Below are positions 50,743 to 58,647 of a DNA stretch of 64,000 bases, one piece after another. Position numbers and translations under genes: made by a program. How positions within the stretch are numbered: the first letter of the stretch is position 1; every line of letters starts with the position of its first letter. This DNA is from Clostridia bacterium. Lineage in GTDB: Bacteria; Bacillota; Clostridia; Oscillospirales; CAG-272. The stretch is from contig JAFXHH010000013.1 in NCBI GenBank assembly GCA_017536475.1, positions 62,001 through 126,000 on the forward strand, written 5' to 3'. The notes beneath the pieces were generated by a model. It did not search any database and was not told the origin of the DNA. It saw only the letters and a list, made by a program, of their open reading frames with translations.

Positions 50743-52785
50743 ATGGCTCAGTACAACACAAAACAGATCAGAAATATCGCTCTTGCAGGACACGGCGGAA
50801 CAGGAAAGACCTCCCTTGCAGAAGCTATGCTTTATGTTAGCGGCGGAACAGACAGACTCGGAAACGTTCCTGATGGAAACACCGTTTTCGACTACGACCA
50901 AGAAGAGCAGGCAAGAAAGTTCTCGCTTTCCGCGTCCACTGCATATATCTATTGGAAGGATGTTAAGATAAACGTTATCGACACTCCCGGTTATCTTGAT
51001 TTCGAAGGAGAGGTCAATCAGGCGGCAAGAGTTGCCGACAGTATGATCATCTGCGTTGACGGTAAGGCAGGATTGGAAGTCGGTGCAGAGCTCGCTTGGG
51101 ACAAGGCGGTTGCAGCAGGCATCCCCAAGGCATTCTTCATCAACAAGTGCGACAACTACGACGCTCACTTTAACGCAACCTTTGATCAGCTCCGTGAGAG
51201 ATTCGGTAAATCCCTCTGCCCCGTATTCATTCCCGTAGGTAAGAACGGCAAGGATATCACTATGATCGACCTGCTTGATATGCAGTCCTTCGTATACGAC
51301 GACAGCGGCAAGAGAATTCCCACCGAGACCACTCCTGAGCTCGAGGCAGCTGCCGAAAGCTACAAGGAGGTTCTTTGGGAGGCTGTTGCAGGTACCAGCG
51401 AGGAACTTATGATGAAGTTCTTCGACGGCGAGCCCTTCACCAAGGAGGAGTGCGTTGAGGGTCTTCACCAGGGTATTATCGACGGCACCATCACCCCCGT
51501 ATACTGCGGCGCGGCAACAAGACTTTGGGGCGTTGTCGCTATGATGGATTCGATCGCGGCTTCCTTCCCCAGACATACAGCCAAGAAGGTTGAAAAGAGC
51601 GCGGCAGGCGAGGAGATTGCTATCGAAGTTGAGGGCGATCCCGCAATCTTCGTATTCAAGACCGTCGCTGACCCGTTCGTTGGAAAGATGTCCTTCTTCA
51701 AGGTCATGAACGGATCCGTTAAGAAGGATTGGGTCCTCAAGAACTCCAGAACAGGTGCGGAAGAAAAGCTGGCTCACATTTACGTAATGAAGGGCAATAA
51801 GCAGGTTGAGGTCGACGAGCTTATGTGCGGCGATATCGGTATGGTATCCAAGCTCTCCGACACTAACACAAACGACACCCTTTCCCGTTCGGGCAAGGTA
51901 GAATACAAGCCCGTAAGCTACGCTACTCCTTACTATTGCAAGGCTATGTATCCTCTCACCGCGAAGGACGAGAGCAAGATCTCCCAAGCTATCGCGCGTA
52001 TGACCGAGGAGGATATGACTCTTAAATATGAAAACAATCCCGAGACCAAGCAGCAGCTCATCTACGCTATGGGCGATATGCACCTCACCATTCTTGCGGC
52101 TAACCTCAAGAACCGTTTCGGCGTAAACATCAAGTATGAGACTCCCGCTATTGCATATCGCGAGAAGATCACAAAGACCGTTGACGTTGAAGGTAAGCAC
52201 AAGAAGCAGAACGGCGGATCGGGTCAGTACGGTCACGTTTGGATCAAGTTCTCTCCCTCCGAGGAAGAAGGACTTACCTTTACCGTATCGGTCGTCGGCG
52301 GTGCAGTTCCCAAGAATTTCAACCCCGCAGTTGAAAAGGGTCTTCAGGACTCGATGCTCAAGGGTGCTTACGGCTATCCTATGACTAGACTTGCAGCCGA
52401 TCTTCACGACGGCTCTTATCACGACGTTGACTCCGATGAATTGTCCTTCAAGACCGCGGCTTCTCTTGCATATAAGAAGTGCCTCGAGCTTGCAGGTCCC
52501 GTTCTTCTTGAGCCCGTTGGTGACCTCGACGTAACCGTTCCCGAGTATATGGTCGGTGACGTTATGGGCGACCTTAACAAGAGGCGTGCGGCAGTTATGG
52601 GTATGGATGCTTGCGAGGACAAGGAGGGTTATACCACCGTTCACGCTATGGCTCCCAAGGCAGAGCTTGCCGACTATCCCACCGTTCTCCGCGCTATGAC
52701 GCAGGGACGCGGCGTATTCGAGTATAACGTAACCGGTTACGATACCGTTCCTCAGAACGTTGCCGCTAAGGTTACAGGAAAATAA
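50743..52785 (+). CDS. Elongation factor G-like translational GTPase (EF-G paralogue)
   Basis: 680 residues. G1 is GHGGTGKTS (residues 16-24), whereas true EF-G has AHIDAGKTT. G3 is DTPGYLDFEGEV and G4 is NKCDNYD. Domains II-V of EF-G follow to the end (ETPAIAYREKITK and VGDVMGDLNKRRAAVMGMD are EF-G domain IV/V elements). The switch I segment reads ARKFSLSAST instead of RGITI. This matches a family of EF-G-like paralogues found beside normal FusA in many Firmicutes, whose role is unclear. ATG at 50743 is preceded by AAAGGACC; a GTG 21 bases earlier is an alternative. Confidence 0.88.
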   Translation: MAQYNTKQIRNIALAGHGGTGKTSLAEAMLYVSGGTDRLGNVPDGNTVFDYDQEEQARKFSLSASTAYIYWKDVKINVIDTPGYLDFEGEVNQAARVADSMIICVDGKAGLEVGAELAWDKAVAAGIPKAFFINKCDNYDAHFNATFDQLRERFGKSLCPVFIPVGKNGKDITMIDLLDMQSFVYDDSGKRIPTETTPELEAAAESYKEVLWEAVAGTSEELMMKFFDGEPFTKEECVEGLHQGIIDGTITPVYCGAATRLWGVVAMMDSIAASFPRHTAKKVEKSAAGEEIAIEVEGDPAIFVFKTVADPFVGKMSFFKVMNGSVKKDWVLKNSRTGAEEKLAHIYVMKGNKQVEVDELMCGDIGMVSKLSDTNTNDTLSRSGKVEYKPVSYATPYYCKAMYPLTAKDESKISQAIARMTEEDMTLKYENNPETKQQLIYAMGDMHLTILAANLKNRFGVNIKYETPAIAYREKITKTVDVEGKHKKQNGGSGQYGHVWIKFSPSEEEGLTFTVSVVGGAVPKNFNPAVEKGLQDSMLKGAYGYPMTRLAADLHDGSYHDVDSDELSFKTAASLAYKKCLELAGPVLLEPVGDLDVTVPEYMVGDVMGDLNKRRAAVMGMDACEDKEGYTTVHAMAPKAELADYPTVLRAMTQGRGVFEYNVTGYDTVPQNVAAKVTGK

Positions 52786-52797
52786 TATGGGTTAATT

Positions 52798-52869
52798 GTG
52801 GGGAGGAGGAAAACTTCTTGAAAGAAGTTTTCCTCCTCCCCACACCCCTCTTCCTTTCAAGAACTTTCC
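52798..52869 (+). repeat. GC-rich hairpin repeat, copy 1 (after the EF-G-like gene)
   Basis: A near-perfect 22-bp stem GTGGGGAGGAGGAAAACTTC.. (52798-52819) with its complement (to 52843) begins 13 bp after the stop codon. It is followed by the tail ACCCCTCTTCCTTTCAAGAA and CTTTCCCC. The same architecture is seen at 56017 and, inverted, at 58572. Confidence 0.8.
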
Positions 52870-52921
52870 CCGAAACAAGATAAGAGAGGCAAAGTGCTAC
52901 TTTCTACGGGAAATAAAAAGA

Positions 52922-52952
52922 GAAGGCAGGGCTGTTCGTGAATGAACGGCTC
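52922..52952. terminator. Terminator between convergent genes
   Basis: AAGGCAGGGCTGTTC (52923-52937) pairs, with two G-U pairs, with GAACGGCTCTGCCTT and is followed by TTTTGTTT; flanked by A residues on the other side. Confidence 0.75.
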
Positions 52953-52963
52953 TGCCTTTTTGT

Positions 52964-54040
52964 TTATTCTTTTTCCTTGGGTGTTTTTATTTTTATCGAC
53001 GTCAGTCCGCTTTTCATAACGAGCTTTCGCAAAAGCTTATTATACATAAAGGGTCTTTTTATGCAACGCATAGCGACCTTGGCTTTAAGCTTTTGTGTTT
53101 TTCTGTTGTAATAGCGATGGATAGTTGATATTTTTTCTGCAGAATAGCGGTTAAAGGCGTCGGCAAGCATCTCGCCGCTGAAAAGCGCGTAGCTGATTCC
53201 CTCGAACGAGCTTGGGCTGATAAAGCCTGCCGCCTCGCCAAGCAGAAACGCTCCGCCTTTGCCTCTGAAAATTCCGCCTGAAAGTCTTGGGCGCGACACA
53301 AGGCAAGCTTCGGTCCTCACGGGGTCACTGAAAGCATTGCTGTCGACGAATCCGCCGTCTGCAAGCTTTTTCTTTTGCTCCTCGAAGGCTTCGCGGCAGC
53401 CCTTGCGGTCAAACGCGCCACCGAAGATCAGCATTCCGTCCTTGAAAAAGATCCACGAGCATCCCGAGGAGGTCTCGTTATCGAAAATGCAGGAATAGTA
53501 GGGGTTTGTTTCTCCTGCGGGGAACCATTGCTGTATGGCGACGTATTTTTGGAGCTCCTTATCCTTAAAAAGCGACATGCGGACGTTGCCCGATGCGCCG
53601 TCTGCGCCAACTACCCACTTACAGCCCAGCATTTCGCCGCCGACAAGCTCTATTTCATATCCCGAGTCGGTTTTTGCGACTCTTTTGCATCTTCCGTGGA
53701 TCTTGTCCACGGTCGGAGGTATCAGGCTCTTAAAAAAGGAATCGAGCCCCTTGCGGTCGACGTTCATATAGCTTCGGCGGTAATGTCGGACGAGGTTGTT
53801 TGAAAGATCGATCGTTCTTACCGAAAAAAGCTGCGGGGAAGCAAGGATCTCCTTCGGCAGACAGAGGTCGTATCGTGCGAGGATATCCTGCGCGTCGGGG
53901 GAGAGCAATCCTCCGCAGACTTTATCGTGATCCTCCGATCCGTCGATTATCAGGGTTCTATATTTTTGTGTGTCTAAAAGTCGGGCGAAATTTGAGCCTG
54001 CGGGGCCTGCACCAACGATTATGACGTCATATTCCTTCAT
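52964..54040 (-). CDS. FAD-dependent oxidoreductase, geranylgeranyl reductase family
   Basis: 358 residues. The FAD-binding motif VIIVGAGPAGSNFARLLD is at the N-terminus, KWVVGADGASGNVR is the second dinucleotide motif, and GGAFLLGEAAGFISPSSFEG is the third, characteristic of the geranylgeranyl reductase/flavin halogenase-like group. These enzymes reduce or oxidise isoprenoid or aromatic groups, for example in menaquinone or lipid metabolism. There is no membrane segment. The gene has its own perfect promoter; neighbours give no pathway. Confidence 0.85.
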   Translation of the reverse strand: MKEYDVIIVGAGPAGSNFARLLDTQKYRTLIIDGSEDHDKVCGGLLSPDAQDILARYDLCLPKEILASPQLFSVRTIDLSNNLVRHYRRSYMNVDRKGLDSFFKSLIPPTVDKIHGRCKRVAKTDSGYEIELVGGEMLGCKWVVGADGASGNVRMSLFKDKELQKYVAIQQWFPAGETNPYYSCIFDNETSSGCSWIFFKDGMLIFGGAFDRKGCREAFEEQKKKLADGGFVDSNAFSDPVRTEACLVSRPRLSGGIFRGKGGAFLLGEAAGFISPSSFEGISYALFSGEMLADAFNRYSAEKISTIHRYYNRKTQKLKAKVAMRCIKRPFMYNKLLRKLVMKSGLTSIKIKTPKEKE

Positions 54041-54078
54041 TTTTCTCCTCCGATCGCTTTTTTCTTGGGTTTGTTTCC

Positions 54079-54107
54079 ATTATACCACCCAAAAAAGACC
54101 GTGTCAA
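54079..54107 (-). promoter_or_regulatory. Promoter of the flavoprotein gene
   Basis: TTGACA (54107-54102) and TATAAT (54084-54079) on the minus strand, spacing 17, 40 bp before the ATG. Confidence 0.85.
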
Positions 54108-54256
54108 CGACATTCGGCGACAGTCAGTACGACATTTGCAAAAAATTTTATTCGACAGCCCGTTATGACAAAATTTGCGCGCGGAGCGTGATAGAATGTA
54201 TAAGAACAGCCCTTACGGGAGAAAAGAAAACGGAGAGAGAAAGGATTTTTGCGAAA

Positions 54257-54718
54257 ATGTGTGCGGCGAGAGACAGAAAGCCGGGATTTGACAGTGAATT
54301 TACCGGCACGGCGTTGAAAATAAAGCTCAGAGGAGAGATAGATCATCACAGTGCGGTGGCGGTGCGTTCCGCTATTGACGATATGATCCGAACCAAGCGC
54401 CCCGCGGAGCTGATAATAGATATGTCGGCGGTTGATTTTATGGATAGCTCGGGCCTCGGGCTGATAATGGGAAGATACAACACGATAAAGGAGCTTGGCG
54501 GCACGGTAAAGGTTGCCGATCCTTCTCCATCGATAGAAAAGATAATGAAGCTTGCGGGGTTGGAGAGGATAATAAAAATAGTTCACTTAACGAAAAAAGA
54601 ACCAGAAGCAACGGTTCAAAGAGCGCCTGCGGCAGTAGCTGCGATGAATACAACCCAATCAAGCACGGCTTACAATGAAAGCAAGACAAAAAATACAAAA
54701 GAGGTAGATGAAAAATGA
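54257..54718 (+). CDS. spoIIAA: Anti-sigma F factor antagonist SpoIIAA
   Basis: 153 residues. A STAS domain with GEIDHHSAVAVRSAIDDMI and the phosphorylation site region DFMDSSGLGLIMGRYN (Ser in DSSG). Unphosphorylated SpoIIAA releases sigma F from SpoIIAB in the forespore. It carries an N-terminal extension and a polar C-terminal tail of about 40 residues (AAVAAMNTTQSSTAYNESK) beyond the usual 116-residue length. The start is placed at ATG 54257, with AAAGGA 14 bases upstream; other starts are possible. It overlaps spoIIAB by four bases. Confidence 0.87.
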   Translation: MCAARDRKPGFDSEFTGTALKIKLRGEIDHHSAVAVRSAIDDMIRTKRPAELIIDMSAVDFMDSSGLGLIMGRYNTIKELGGTVKVADPSPSIEKIMKLAGLERIIKIVHLTKKEPEATVQRAPAAVAAMNTTQSSTAYNESKTKNTKEVDEK

Positions 54719-55176
54719 AAAAAGGAAGATTTTCCGGCGCGGTCATAAACAAAATGCAGCTCAAGCTTCCCGCGCTATCGGCAAATGAAGGAATGGCAAG
54801 GGCGGCAGTTGCGGCGTTCTGCGCGCAGCTTGATCCTGCCGCGGTCGAGATAGCAGATATAAAATGTGCGGTCTCGGAGGCTGTGACCAACTGCATCGTT
54901 CACGCATACAAAAACCGAGATGGCTGGATATATATAACAGCGTCCTTGCTTGAGGGCAGGATCGCAAAGATCGAGATAAAGGACCGCGGCTGCGGAATTG
55001 AGGACGTCAAGGAGGCAAGGCAGCCTCTCTTTACTACCGATGCGGCAAGTGAACGCAGCGGCATGGGCTTTACGGTCATGGAGAGCTTTACCGACGCCAT
55101 TCGCGTGACGTCAAAGCCCGGAAGGGGAACTAACGTGATAATGTACAAGGCGTTCGGCGAACGCGGAGATCTGTGA
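54715..55176 (+). CDS. spoIIAB: Anti-sigma F factor SpoIIAB
   Basis: 153 residues. A GHKL-type kinase that phosphorylates SpoIIAA and binds sigma F. The N box is EAVTNCIVHAYKNRDG, G1 is KDRGCGIEDVKEA and G2 is ERSGMGFTVMESF, followed by SKPGRGTNV. Length matches the family. Start overlaps the spoIIAA stop (ATGA). Confidence 0.93.
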   Translation: MKKGRFSGAVINKMQLKLPALSANEGMARAAVAAFCAQLDPAAVEIADIKCAVSEAVTNCIVHAYKNRDGWIYITASLLEGRIAKIEIKDRGCGIEDVKEARQPLFTTDAASERSGMGFTVMESFTDAIRVTSKPGRGTNVIMYKAFGERGDL

Positions 55177-55226
55177 GTTTACATAGTCGGGCTTTTTGTC
55201 TGACGGATCACTCCGCGGAGGAAAAA

Positions 55227-56000
55227 ATGGAAGAAATTACGAAGATTTCAGATCAGATCGCTCCCGAGTCAAAGGACGAGAGATTTTTGCGTAACAGGGA
55301 GCTTATTCGTCGGGCGCAGGCGGGAGACGATGCCGCCGCAGAGACGCTTATCGTTGAAAACACGGCTTTAGTCAAGAGTATTGCGCTCAAGTTTCGCGAC
55401 AGGGGCACGGAATTTGAGGATCTTATGCAGATCGGCACTATCGGGATGCTCAAGGCGATCAGGAGCTTTGACATCGAGCGCGGAACGGCTTTTTCAACCT
55501 ATGCCGTGCCCTTGATAATCGGAGAGATACGGCGGCATTTGCGCGACGACGGGCTTATTCGGGTCAGTCGCGGATACAAGCGTACGGGAATTACGATCAT
55601 GCGCGAAAAAAATCGCATCATGACCGAGGAAGGCAGGGAGGCAGGAGTTGCCGAGCTTGCCGCATTCGCGGGGGTCTCTGTCGAGGAGGCGGCGATCGCG
55701 ATCGACGCGGTCTCGCCCATAACCTCTTTGTCCGACAACGTATACGGAGAGGACTCGAAGACCTTCGATTCGGTCATTCCCGATCGCGAGGCTGCCGCCG
55801 AATTCGAAAACCTCAACGATCGCATTGCGCTCGGACAAGCTATCGCCAAGATGCCGTCCGATTGGCGAAAAATAGTTCTGTTACGATACTACCGCGATAT
55901 GACTCAGCAGCAGGTCGCCAATCTGCTCGGACTCTCTCAGGTCAAGGTCTCGCGCGAGGAAAAAAAGATCATGTCCTTTTTGCGTCAGGAGATGGCGTGA
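55227..56000 (+). CDS. sigF: Forespore sigma factor SigF
   Basis: 257 residues from ATG 55227 with GCGGAGG upstream; a GTG at 55173 would add 18 atypical residues overlapping spoIIAB. Region 2 is seen as ENTALVKSIALKFRDRG, DLMQIGTIGMLKAIRSFD and TYAVPLIIGEIRRHLRDDG. Region 4 is the helix-turn-helix MTQQQVANLLGLSQVKVSRE. Together with SpoIIAA/AB this is the complete sigma F switch, strong evidence that the organism sporulates. Confidence 0.94.
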   Translation: MEEITKISDQIAPESKDERFLRNRELIRRAQAGDDAAAETLIVENTALVKSIALKFRDRGTEFEDLMQIGTIGMLKAIRSFDIERGTAFSTYAVPLIIGEIRRHLRDDGLIRVSRGYKRTGITIMREKNRIMTEEGREAGVAELAAFAGVSVEEAAIAIDAVSPITSLSDNVYGEDSKTFDSVIPDREAAAEFENLNDRIALGQAIAKMPSDWRKIVLLRYYRDMTQQQVANLLGLSQVKVSREEKKIMSFLRQEMA

Positions 56001-56016
56001 GAAGATTGAGGAAAAT

Positions 56017-56090
56017 GCAGGGGGAGGGAGGAGCTTTTTGAAAAAAGTTCCTCCCTCCCCCTGCACCCCCACCCTCTTCAAAAACTTTCA
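56017..56090 (+). repeat. GC-rich hairpin repeat, copy 2 (after sigF)
   Basis: Stem GCAGGGGGAGGGAGGA (56017-56032) pairs with TCCTCCCTCCCCCTGC (56049-56064), enclosing a CTTTTT/AAAAAAG stem. It is followed by ACCCCCACCCTCTTCAAAAA and CTTTC. It starts 16 bp after the sigF stop. Confidence 0.8.
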
Positions 56091-56150
56091 ATAAATATTT
56101 TTTTGTTTATTGGAAAGAATATTTACAGACGGTTTGTTTTTGGAGGAATT

Positions 56151-56378
56151 ATGGAAAAGGATAGAAAGAAAAGGGCAAGACAAGGCAGGACGTTTGACGA
56201 GGGGACTCATCCCGGGGCGTATACCGAAAAATACGATATTGATAACGACAAGTTGGATTTCGTTGACTCGTCCGACGACGTGTTTATTGAGGACGATGGC
56301 GACAGGGAGCCTGCAAATCACGCGAGTCCGCCTGCCGCAGATCCGCCCGTGCCGAATCAGGCGCACGTAGCTATGTGA
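56151..56378 (+). CDS. Small acidic hypothetical protein
   Basis: 75 residues. The ATG follows a strong TGGAGGAATT ribosome binding site. The N-terminus is basic (MEKDRKKRARQGRTF), then acidic (KYDIDNDKLDFVDSSDDVF) and a Pro/Ala-rich end. No family is recognised. Its own terminator follows two bases after the stop. It could be a small sporulation or regulatory protein because of its place beside sigF, but that is a guess. Confidence 0.6.
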   Translation: MEKDRKKRARQGRTFDEGTHPGAYTEKYDIDNDKLDFVDSSDDVFIEDDGDREPANHASPPAADPPVPNQAHVAM

Positions 56379-56379
56379 T

Positions 56380-56416
56380 AAAGAAGCCGCAAAGAAATCT
56401 TTGCGGCTTCTTTTGT
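56380..56416 (+). terminator. Terminator of the small acidic gene
   Basis: AAGAAGCCGCAAAGA (56381-56395) pairs with TCTTTGCGGCTTCTT (56398-56412), followed by TTGTC. Confidence 0.85.
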
Positions 56417-56447
56417 CTAAAAACTTTTGATTTTTATTTGTTTTATA

Positions 56448-56476
56448 TTGCATTTATTAAAAAGTGGTGCTATAAT
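56448..56476 (+). promoter_or_regulatory. Promoter of the M13 peptidase gene
   Basis: TTGCAT (56448-56453) and TATAAT (56471-56476), spacing 17, with an extended -10 (TGC before TATAAT). Confidence 0.7.
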
Positions 56477-56527
56477 GGAATGTGTAATTTTTAATTATGC
56501 TTGGCATATAGAGAACAGGAGATTTTT

Positions 56528-58426
56528 ATGGAAAACATCAGAATTCAGGACGACCTTTATAATTACGTCAATAAAGAGACCTTGGACAAGCTCGTCATTC
56601 CCGACGACAAGCCCGTAGCGGGCGGATTCCAGGACCTTGCAGACGGTGTTGAAAAGATCATGATGGGCGAATTTGCTGCCATGACCGAAAACAAATCCTA
56701 CCCCAACGAGCACTTGGAGAGAGCCTGCAAGCTTTACGCGATCGCAAAGGATGCCGAGAGAAAAGAAAAGCACGGCATTACTCCCGCGCTGAAGAATCTT
56801 GCGCTTCTTGACGATGTTAAGTCTGTTGAGGACTTCAGCCGTCTTTTTAAGACGTTATCTCTCAAGGGAATCCCTACTCCCTTTGGCGTTTTCGTTGAGA
56901 CCGACATGAAAAACACCAAGCAACACTTGGTCTATATTCAGGGCGCGGGTGTTATCCTTCCCGACGCGTCCTATTACAAACCCGAAATGGAGGCGCAGAA
57001 AACGCAGATCTTGGGTCTTTGGACAAACGTTGCCAAGGCAGTTATGGCAAAGACCAATCTCGCTCCCGAGGCACAGGAGCAATACGTTAACGACGCGCTT
57101 GCATTCGACGCGATCCTCGGCGGACTTGTAAAGACCCAGGAGGAATGGTCGAGATACGTTGAGATGTACAATCCTATGGAAGCTGACAAGGTTGCAGAGA
57201 TGCTCTCGACCGTTGATTTCGGCGGCATTCTTAACGATATGTTCGGTCAGGTGCCTGCGACCGTTGTTGTTACCGAGCCGAGATTCTTCGGTGAATTCGC
57301 AAAGGTCTTCAACGCTGAAAATCTTGAGATCTACAAGCACTGGGCTTACGTTACCGGTCTTCTGAAGGCTTGCAACCTTCTGTCCGAGGAGCTTCGTGAT
57401 ATGGGCGGCATGTATATGCGCGCACTTACAGGTGTTGCGAAGATGCAGTCTATTGAAAAGTTTGCGTACAATTTGGCATCGGGCACTTATTCCGATCCCG
57501 TGGGTATTTATTACGGCGAAAAATACTTCGGCGAAGAAGCAAAGAAGGATATTACCGAGATCGTTTATCAGATCATCGATACCTACAAGACCCGCATCAA
57601 GACCAACGATATTCTTGGCGAGGAGTCCAAGGAGAAGGCGATCCTCAAGCTCTCCAAGATGGGCGTTAAGATGGGTTATCCCGACAAGGCAAGAGCTATT
57701 TATGACAAGCTTGTTTTCAATGCGGAGGATTCGCTCTTTGACATTATGCTTTCTATCAAGGAGATCAGAGAGCTCGATATGCTGAGCAAGCTTGACAAGC
57801 CCACCGAGCCTGAAAACTGGGCGATGCCCGGACACATGGTCAACGCCTGCTACGATCCCTTCGTTAACGATATCACTTTCCCCGCGGCGATCCTTCAGGC
57901 GCCCTTCTACTCGCTGAAGCAGACCAGAAGCGAAAACCTTGGCGGCATCGGCAGCGTTATCGGTCACGAGATCTCCCACGCGTTCGACAGCAACGGCGCG
58001 AAGTGCGACGAGAACGGAAACATCAACGACTGGTGGACCGAGGACGACTTCAAGCGCTTTGACACGAAGGTTCAAAAGATGATCGAGCAGTTTGACGGCA
58101 TTGAGCTTCCCTGGGGTAAGGTCAACGGCGCGTTTATCGTCAGCGAAAATATGGCGGACAACGGCGGTATGTCGGTAACTCTTGACATTATGTCTAGAAC
58201 CGAGGGCGCTTCCTATGAGGAATATTTCAGCAACTGGGCGAGGATCTGGTGCCAGAAGGCAAGGGAAGAATATCGCAAGATGCTTCTTTCGGTTGACGTT
58301 CACGGTCCTTGTGTTCTCCGCGCAAATATGCCTCCCAGAAACTTCCCCGAGTGGTACGAGACCTTTGGCGTTAAGGATACCGATCAGATGTATCTGCCCG
58401 AGGATAAGAGAATTGTTATTTGGTGA
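56528..58426 (+). CDS. M13 family metallopeptidase (neprilysin/PepO type)
   Basis: 632 residues from ATG 56528 with CAGGAG upstream. The zinc site is GHEISHAFDSNG (HEXXH) and the third ligand motif ENMADNGGM (ExxxD). NAPFYSLKQ-like APFYSLKQTRSENLGGIGSV precedes it. The N-terminal part begins with IQDDLYNYVNKETLD, as in bacterial PepO proteins without a membrane anchor. It degrades oligopeptides, presumably in the cytoplasm, as does PepF of this window. Single-gene unit. Confidence 0.93.
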   Translation: MENIRIQDDLYNYVNKETLDKLVIPDDKPVAGGFQDLADGVEKIMMGEFAAMTENKSYPNEHLERACKLYAIAKDAERKEKHGITPALKNLALLDDVKSVEDFSRLFKTLSLKGIPTPFGVFVETDMKNTKQHLVYIQGAGVILPDASYYKPEMEAQKTQILGLWTNVAKAVMAKTNLAPEAQEQYVNDALAFDAILGGLVKTQEEWSRYVEMYNPMEADKVAEMLSTVDFGGILNDMFGQVPATVVVTEPRFFGEFAKVFNAENLEIYKHWAYVTGLLKACNLLSEELRDMGGMYMRALTGVAKMQSIEKFAYNLASGTYSDPVGIYYGEKYFGEEAKKDITEIVYQIIDTYKTRIKTNDILGEESKEKAILKLSKMGVKMGYPDKARAIYDKLVFNAEDSLFDIMLSIKEIRELDMLSKLDKPTEPENWAMPGHMVNACYDPFVNDITFPAAILQAPFYSLKQTRSENLGGIGSVIGHEISHAFDSNGAKCDENGNINDWWTEDDFKRFDTKVQKMIEQFDGIELPWGKVNGAFIVSENMADNGGMSVTLDIMSRTEGASYEEYFSNWARIWCQKAREEYRKMLLSVDVHGPCVLRANMPPRNFPEWYETFGVKDTDQMYLPEDKRIVIW

Positions 58427-58449
58427 TGATCAAATATGTCCATTGGACG

Positions 58450-58483
58450 AAAAAGCTGCAAGATTTTCTTGCAGCTTTTTCTT
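58450..58483 (+). terminator. Terminator of the M13 peptidase gene
   Basis: AAAAAGCTGCAAGA (58450-58463) pairs with TCTTGCAGCTTTTT (58467-58480), loop TTT, followed by CTTATAATTT. Confidence 0.9.
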
Positions 58484-58571
58484 ATAATTTGTTTCACAAC
58501 GTGTACAGGCAAAGCGAGTGTGGCAATATGGCGTGAAGACGGACATGGTTATTAAACAATAAACCCTTATT

Positions 58572-58638
58572 GAAGTTTTTGAAGGGATGGGGGTATGGGG
58601 GAAGGGTGACTTTTTTCAAAAAGTCACCCTTCCCCCAT
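58572..58638 (-). repeat. GC-rich hairpin repeat, copy 3 (after tyrS, minus orientation)
   Basis: Stem ATGGGGGAAGGGTGACTTTT.. (58595-58615) pairs with its complement (58618-58638). On the other side lies GAAGTTTTTGAAGGG at 58572-58586, the reverse complement of the tail of copies 1 and 2. Read on the minus strand it is again stop codon, hairpin, tail, and it begins 9 bp after the tyrS stop. Confidence 0.8.
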
Positions 58639-58647
58639 ATATCCTGA

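Noticed and set aside
50662..52644. A 660-codon open frame on the minus strand opposite the EF-G-like gene
   Set aside because: It is the mirror image of a clearly conserved GTPase, has no ribosome binding site or recognisable domain, and arises from the codon bias of the plus-strand gene.
52798..52843. Hairpin repeat considered as an insertion sequence end
   Set aside because: No transposase gene nearby, no target-site duplication seen, and the copies are only about 70 bp long.
56855..58303. A 482-codon open frame on the minus strand opposite the M13 peptidase gene
   Set aside because: Shadow of the conserved metallopeptidase; no start signal and no protein family pattern.
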